Shown here piece by piece: positions 5,195 to 8,888 of a DNA stretch of 8,888 bases. The stretch is taken from contig NZ_CAKVGN010000095.1 of the NCBI RefSeq assembly GCF_934747485.1, forward strand, positions 1-8,888. The letters are read 5' to 3'. Position numbers and translations under genes: made by a program. The notes beneath the pieces were generated by a model. It was not told the DNA's origin, ran no database searches, and was given only the letters and a program-made list of their open reading frames with translations. Every line of letters begins with the position of its first letter. Position 1 is the first letter of the stretch. The DNA is from an uncultured Brachyspira sp. GTDB lineage: Bacteria; Spirochaetota; Brachyspiria; Brachyspirales; Brachyspiraceae.

Positions 5195-6163
5195 TTAAAC
5201 ATAATGTATACCTTTCCAATAAACAGGAGTATAAACTTCAGCTATATCTGGAAGCACAACATCTTTTAAAGCCCACTTTTTAAACTCTTCAAATCCTGTT
5301 CTATCAACTATATATCCTATATGCTCTTTTCCGCCCGGAGCAGTTAAGTCTATATATTGTTTTACATATTCATAAGTATTTAATATAATTTTTACTATGC
5401 TGTCTTCGTCAGCCCATTTTATAAAGTCTTCACCAAGTCTTGGATTTTTCTTACCGGTTCTTCCCATTATTGTAAGTCTGTAATATTTCTTTTCGCTTCT
5501 AGTCCAAGCTCTCATAGGACATTGAATCACGCATTCTCCGCAGCCTATACAGCCTTTATGATTTCTCTCTATTTTATAATTAACCATGCTAAGAACATCA
5601 GCAGATTTTCTTTTACATGATTTTATACAAGCTTTGCAGCTTATACATCTGTCTTTTTCGTATTGAGGGTGAGTCATTCCAATAATACCAAAGTCATGCA
5701 TTCTCACTTTAGCACAATCATTAGGGCAGCCTGTTAAAGCTACTTTAAAATGTAAATCATTTGGAAATATTGCTTTTTCTATTCTTTGAGCAAATGCTGT
5801 AGTATCATAGCAGGCAAAAGGACAAACCCTATTTCCAATGCATGCAGATATATTTCTTGTCCCAGATGAAGTGTAACCTTTGCCTTTCTCATCTTGATTA
5901 ATATTAAGTCCTTCTATTATTGGCTGTAAAAGTTCATTAACTTTTGGCATGTCTTCCATTTTTATATCAGGAATTTCTAAACCCTGACGAACTGTCATAT
6001 GAATTGTGCCGTTGCCGTAATTGTCTGCTATATGTTTTATAATATCCAAATATTTAACATTTAAATGCCCTCCGGGAACTCTTATCCTTGAAGCAGTTAA
6101 ACCTCTTTTTTTGGTAATACGAAAAGCATTTTTTTTAAGTTTTTTTACGTTTATATCTAACAT
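5195..6163 (-). CDS. asrC: AsrC, catalytic siroheme subunit of anaerobic sulfite reductase
   Basis: Reduces sulfite to sulfide with six electrons at a siroheme coupled to a [4Fe-4S] cluster. The 322 residues (Salmonella AsrC is about 337) show a ferredoxin-like N-terminal domain with RVPGGHL (28-34) and MTVRQGLEIP (56-65). The siroheme/[4Fe-4S] site is complete: Cys108-X5-Cys114 and Cys146-X3-Cys150. Two ferredoxin motifs sit within the catalytic fold, Cys173/176/179/183 followed by Lys and Cys205/208/211/215 followed by Pro. This is the compact single-domain form typical of Asr and dissimilatory-like enzymes, not the duplicated assimilatory SirA/CysI. AGGAG (- strand, 6172-6176) overlaps the asrB stop codon and lies eight bases before the ATG, implying coupled translation. 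It is the last gene of asrABC. No clear terminator fits in the 14-bp gap to cbiK. Confidence 0.97.
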   Translation of the reverse strand: MLDINVKKLKKNAFRITKKRGLTASRIRVPGGHLNVKYLDIIKHIADNYGNGTIHMTVRQGLEIPDIKMEDMPKVNELLQPIIEGLNINQDEKGKGYTSSGTRNISACIGNRVCPFACYDTTAFAQRIEKAIFPNDLHFKVALTGCPNDCAKVRMHDFGIIGMTHPQYEKDRCISCKACIKSCKRKSADVLSMVNYKIERNHKGCIGCGECVIQCPMRAWTRSEKKYYRLTIMGRTGKKNPRLGEDFIKWADEDSIVKIILNTYEYVKQYIDLTAPGGKEHIGYIVDRTGFEEFKKWALKDVVLPDIAEVYTPVYWKGIHYV

Positions 6164-6174
6164 ACAATAAACTC

Positions 6175-6963
6175 CTAATCTACTAAAGTTTTACCTTTAA
6201 CATAATTAAACACAGGACCGTCTAAGCAAATATAAACATCATCTATCTTGCAATGTCCGCATTTGCCTATACCGCAGCACATTTTTCTTTCATAAGATAC
6301 CCAAATATTCTCTTCTTTAAGTCCAATTTTTTCTAATTCCATTATAGAGAATTTCATCATAGCAGGAGGACCAACTACTATTGCTATACTATTGTCAGTG
6401 ATTTTTAATTCTGGTATATATTTTGTTACAAGACCTATATTTTTATTATAACCTTCAGGAGCCGCATCAACTGTTAATATAAGATTCATATTTTTTTCCC
6501 ATCTTTCAATATCTTCTCTAAACAAAATATCATCAGGACTTTTGAAACCGATAATAGCAGTCATATCTTTTCTTTCGTTTTTGTTGTTGCTGAAATAATC
6601 TATTACCCCTCTTACAGGAGAAACACCTGTACCTCCAGCAATTATTATAATATCTTTGTTTTTATATAAATTAACATCAAATCCGTTTCCATAAGGTCCT
6701 CTCATAAAAAGCTTGTTTCCAACATACTTTTCAAATATTTCATTTGTAACTTTTCCTACTTTTCTTATAGTTAAATCAACGCTTCCTTTTTCTATGCCGC
6801 TTATTGATATAGGAGCTTCTCCAAATTTTGGTATTGATACTTCAAAAAATTGTCCAGGTTTGGATTCTCCGTTATATGACATCTTAAAAGTATATTCAAT
6901 CTCTGTATGTTTTTTTATATCGAGTATTTCAGACAAAAAAGGTAAGTATTCATTACTACTCAT
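6175..6963 (-). CDS. asrB: AsrB, FAD/NAD(P)H and [2Fe-2S] electron-transfer subunit of anaerobic sulfite reductase
   Basis: Takes hydride from NAD(P)H through FAD and passes electrons to the iron-sulfur subunits. The 262 residues (family about 270) follow the PyrK/ferredoxin reductase layout. First comes an FAD-binding beta barrel with PGQFFEVSIPKFGEAPISIS (36-55) and RGPYGNGF (88-95). In the flavin motif the usual R-x-Y-S is replaced by A-P-I-S, as is common in this subgroup. The nucleotide-binding domain follows with IIIAGGTGVSPVRG (106-119) and VVGPPAMM (196-203). The C-terminal [2Fe-2S] site has Cys230, Cys235, Cys238 and Cys246, with an extra Cys229. The ATG overlaps the asrA stop codon (ATGA, 6960-6963). 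AAGGAGG lies seven bases upstream within the asrA end, so the two are translationally coupled. Confidence 0.97.
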   Translation of the reverse strand: MSSNEYLPFLSEILDIKKHTEIEYTFKMSYNGESKPGQFFEVSIPKFGEAPISISGIEKGSVDLTIRKVGKVTNEIFEKYVGNKLFMRGPYGNGFDVNLYKNKDIIIIAGGTGVSPVRGVIDYFSNNKNERKDMTAIIGFKSPDDILFREDIERWEKNMNLILTVDAAPEGYNKNIGLVTKYIPELKITDNSIAIVVGPPAMMKFSIMELEKIGLKEENIWVSYERKMCCGIGKCGHCKIDDVYICLDGPVFNYVKGKTLVD

Positions 6964-7967
6964 TTAGATACCTCCTTCATAGCATCTTTTAATTTATTAA
7001 TGCAGTTAGAGTATGATATATATTCCGGACAAGCATCGTCGCATCTTCCGCATCCTACGCACATAGTATATCCATTTCTTTTTTTATAATCAAAAACCTT
7101 ATGCATAACCTTAAAACGCATACGCTCTCCATTTTTCTTTCTGTAAGCTCCGCCTCCAGCAACATCAGTATATTCATCTACCATACAAGAAGCATGTACC
7201 CTTCTTCTCTCTCCAACCTTTCCATTATCAGTATAAAAAATATCCTGCATAGTAAAGCATGTGCAAGTAGGACATACAAAATTACACCTTCCGCAGTTAA
7301 TGCATCTTGTGTCATATTCGTCCCACATCTTTGATTTATAAACATCTAAACTTAAATCTTCAGCTACTTCTACTTTAATATCATTTTCTCTTACATAATC
7401 TATCTCTATATCTGATTCTTTATACTCTTTAAATAAACTCTTAAACTCTTCGCTCTTGCAATCTATTTCAAAATAGTTATCTCTAATATTTAGAGCAAAA
7501 TCATATTCATCGCATTTATTACTATTCATACTAACACAAAAACAATTATCAAAAGACTCAGAGCAGCCTATAAGAGCAAATTTTATATTCTCTCTCAAAC
7601 GCTTATAATAATAATCTTCAAAACCATTTTTAAGATATATTTGATCTAATCTTTTTATAGCATGCAAATCGCAGCTTCTTAAAAATATTAATGCTGTTTT
7701 TTCTCTTTCAATATTAGCCTCTTTTATTTCATCTTCTGTAAAATAAAATAAAGTTTGAGTAATCGGCAAAATAGATTCTTTAAATGAATAATTAGATTTT
7801 TTATTAAATTCTATATCATCAATATTTGAAATATAATCATATCTTACTATATCCGTATCAGAAAATGTTCCTGTACCTTTGAAATTTTTAGGAGCATAAA
7901 TCAAATAGTGTTTTTTTAGATTGTCAACCAGATTTTGAAAATCCGATTTATCTAACTTATATCCCAT
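6960..7967 (-). CDS. asrA: AsrA, ferredoxin-like [4Fe-4S] subunit of anaerobic sulfite reductase
   Basis: Electron-transfer subunit linking AsrB to AsrC. The 335 residues (Salmonella AsrA about 347) contain an N-terminal domain typical of the 4Fe-4S dicluster/hydrogenase beta-like family, with LIFLRSCDLHAIKRLD (93-108) and ALIGCSES (131-138). Two [4Fe-4S] motifs follow: Cys222/225/228/232-Pro and Cys303/306/309/313-Pro. Extra cysteines at 235 and 237 directly follow the first cluster (CPTCTC), a feature of this family. AAAAGGAGG (- strand, 7976-7984) lies eight bases from the ATG, the strongest ribosome binding site in the window. It heads the asrABC operon. The promoter region shows a TATAAT -10 (7997-8002), no -35 and a TGTGA palindrome at the activator position. 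Confidence 0.97.
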   Translation of the reverse strand: MGYKLDKSDFQNLVDNLKKHYLIYAPKNFKGTGTFSDTDIVRYDYISNIDDIEFNKKSNYSFKESILPITQTLFYFTEDEIKEANIEREKTALIFLRSCDLHAIKRLDQIYLKNGFEDYYYKRLRENIKFALIGCSESFDNCFCVSMNSNKCDEYDFALNIRDNYFEIDCKSEEFKSLFKEYKESDIEIDYVRENDIKVEVAEDLSLDVYKSKMWDEYDTRCINCGRCNFVCPTCTCFTMQDIFYTDNGKVGERRRVHASCMVDEYTDVAGGGAYRKKNGERMRFKVMHKVFDYKKRNGYTMCVGCGRCDDACPEYISYSNCINKLKDAMKEVSK

Positions 7968-7996
7968 GCTGTATACCTCCTTTTAATTATATATCT

Positions 7997-8002
7997 ATTA
8001 TA
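7997..8002 (-). promoter_or_regulatory. Predicted -10 element of the asrABC promoter
   Basis: On the - strand this is TATAAT, placing the start near 7990, 23 nt before asrA. The hexamer 17 nt upstream (8020-8025, ACATAC) does not resemble TTGACA, so the promoter probably depends on an activator. The -10 lies inside a 13-bp palindrome, ATCTAT-T-ATAGAT (7993-8005). A second TATAAT at 7986-7991 would place the start inside the Shine-Dalgarno site and is less likely. Confidence 0.6.
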
Positions 8003-8022
8003 GATGTTATTAAAAATAAGTA

Positions 8023-8038
8023 TGTGATATATATCACA
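8023..8038. promoter_or_regulatory. Crp/Fnr-family operator upstream of asrABC
   Basis: TGTGA (8023-8027), six bases, TCACA (8034-8038): a perfect palindrome equal to the E. coli CRP half-site consensus and spacing. Its centre (8030.5) lies about 40-41 bp upstream of the predicted asrA start, the place of a class II activator site that substitutes for a -35 element. It also lies just downstream of the Crp/Fnr-type gene at 8083-8772, the obvious candidate to bind it. Confidence 0.75.
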
Positions 8039-8082
8039 CTGCAATATTAAAATTTTATTAAGAAGTTATTTTATTAAATAAA

Positions 8083-8772
8083 TTATATATCATAAAAGTA
8101 ATTTCTTAACTTTTCTATATCTTTTATAAATATAAAATTGTCTTTAAATTCTATAAAACCTAATTCTGATAATTTCTTAATTTGTCTTGAAACAGTCTCT
8201 CTTCTTGAGCCTATTAACTCGGATATATATGTTATACTTAATGGTACATTTATTTTTACTATGTTTTCACAATATATGCCATTATCTTTTACTAATTTTA
8301 ATAATTTTGAAGCTAATTTTTTTTCGCATTCTAAATTGTTTGTAGTGTTTTGCAGCTGACGGTATAGCCTTCTTATATTTAGAGACATTAAATCTAATAT
8401 AGCTTTAGATAATGCAAAATCTTTTTCCATAGCCTTTATAAAAACATTTGATGGTATAAGCATAACATTAGAATATTCTAAAACCTCACAGTTTATAGAA
8501 ACTTTTATATCTTGTATGCTATGTTCATTTAATATTTGTCCTTCTCCAAATATAAAAATTATTTTTTTATCACCGAAATTATTTAGCTTATATAAAGCTG
8601 CTTTGCCTGATACTATTATATATATACTATCAATTTTATCTTTATCCATAAATATATGTTCTTTTTCTTTGTATGCTTTTAGATTGGAGAATTTTTTTAT
8701 ATATTCTATAGTTTGAAGATTAATATTTTGGAATATTTTTATTTTACTAAACGCTTCATCTAATGTAATCAT
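8083..8772 (-). CDS. Crp/Fnr-family transcriptional regulator, probable activator of asrABC
   Basis: Dimeric DNA-binding regulator with an N-terminal cyclic-nucleotide-binding-type beta barrel (about 10-112), a dimer helix (about 115-150) and a C-terminal winged helix (about 150-225). The 229 residues are normal for the family. In the recognition helix SRRETVSRQIKKL (189-201), Arg191, Glu192 and Arg196 match Arg180, Glu181 and Arg185 of E. coli CRP, which contact TGTGA. The cAMP-contacting R-x-A signature is absent, although a GEG loop (76-78) remains. There is no N-terminal cysteine cluster like Fnr; its cysteines are 95, 149 and 168. The signal is therefore neither clearly cAMP nor an Fnr iron-sulfur cluster. 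A heme or other ligand, as in HcpR- or Dnr-like members, is possible. The start has only a weak Shine-Dalgarno site (AAGAAG). It lies 115 bp upstream of asrA on the same strand. Confidence 0.93.
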   Translation of the reverse strand: MITLDEAFSKIKIFQNINLQTIEYIKKFSNLKAYKEKEHIFMDKDKIDSIYIIVSGKAALYKLNNFGDKKIIFIFGEGQILNEHSIQDIKVSINCEVLEYSNVMLIPSNVFIKAMEKDFALSKAILDLMSLNIRRLYRQLQNTTNNLECEKKLASKLLKLVKDNGIYCENIVKINVPLSITYISELIGSRRETVSRQIKKLSELGFIEFKDNFIFIKDIEKLRNYFYDI

Positions 8773-8785
8773 AACTTCTTATTAA

Positions 8786-8813
8786 ACAATATAATTATAT
8801 GAAAAAAAGTCAA
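8786..8813 (-). promoter_or_regulatory. Possible promoter of the Crp/Fnr-type gene
   Basis: On the - strand, TTGACT (8808-8813), a 16-nt spacer and TATTGT (8786-8791). The start near 8779 would leave a very short leader. A better -10 (TATAAT) lies only eight bases from the -35 and would need a different -35. The edge repeat (8820-8852) ends six bases upstream of the -35. Confidence 0.4.
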
Positions 8814-8819
8814 TTGCAC

Positions 8820-8852
8820 AGGAGCCAGACATATTGCAGTTAGGAATTCCTT
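8820..8852 (-). repeat. Right copy of the two-block inverted element
   Basis: Read on the - strand the blocks are AAGGAATTCCTA (8841-8852) and GCAATATGTCTGGCTCCT (8820-8837), separated by 3 nt, and they match 16-27 and 50-67 on the + strand. The first block here contains the perfect palindrome AGGAATTCCT (8842-8851). It sits directly upstream of the candidate promoter of the Crp/Fnr-type gene, as the left copy sits upstream of the small-RNA promoter. Confidence 0.5.
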
Positions 8853-8888
8853 AATTTCTTAAAGTATAGCATAGGTGTATCATAATTT

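Noticed and set aside
8809..8820. Second Crp-type operator upstream of the Crp/Fnr gene
   Set aside because: On the - strand TGTGCAATTGAC has only one partial half-site and wrong spacing, so autoregulation through this site is not supported.

Overview
The window is very AT-rich, with AT-biased codons and many short A/T runs. It looks like the chromosome of an anaerobic bacterium. Base composition, the set of proteins and a GC-rich dispersed-repeat-like element between genes suggest a spirochaete of the Brachyspira type. That assignment is inference from sequence reading, with no database search. No tRNA, rRNA, CRISPR array, insertion sequence or phage gene is visible.

Layout, left to right. 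Bases 1-515 hold no convincing protein gene. They contain a short element repeated in inverted orientation at the other end of the window. Next comes a consensus sigma-70-type promoter that would drive a transcript of about 75 nt ending at a rho-independent terminator, a candidate small RNA carrying an unpaired anti-Shine-Dalgarno stretch. A near-perfect sigma-54 promoter then precedes the chaperone operon. That operon (516-3382, + strand) is grpE, a 69-residue protein of unknown function, and dnaK, closed by a strong terminator at 3424-3477. A 530-bp spacer follows with a GC-rich double hairpin. After it come csaA (export-related, tRNA-binding-fold chaperone) and cbiK (sirohydrochlorin chelatase), each with its own consensus-like promoter.

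The right half is on the - strand: a Crp/Fnr-family regulator (8772 to 8083), then asrA, asrB and asrC (7967 to 5195), the three subunits of anaerobic sulfite reductase. asrA/asrB overlap by four bases and asrB/asrC are 11 nt apart, so they form one operon. Between the regulator and asrA lies a perfect TGTGA-N6-TCACA palindrome, centred about 40 bp upstream of the predicted asrA transcription start. The regulator's recognition helix has the R-E-x-x-x-R pattern that reads TGTGA in E. coli CRP. This fits a local activator controlling the operon.

How the genes fit together: AsrA and AsrB would pass electrons from NAD(P)H to AsrC, which needs siroheme to reduce sulfite to sulfide. The neighbouring, convergent cbiK encodes a chelatase that inserts metal into sirohydrochlorin, so it may supply that siroheme. 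The left half is a protein-folding module. The most notable points are the sigma-54 promoter in front of a heat-shock operon, the candidate anti-Shine-Dalgarno small RNA, and the matched regulator/operator pair at asr.
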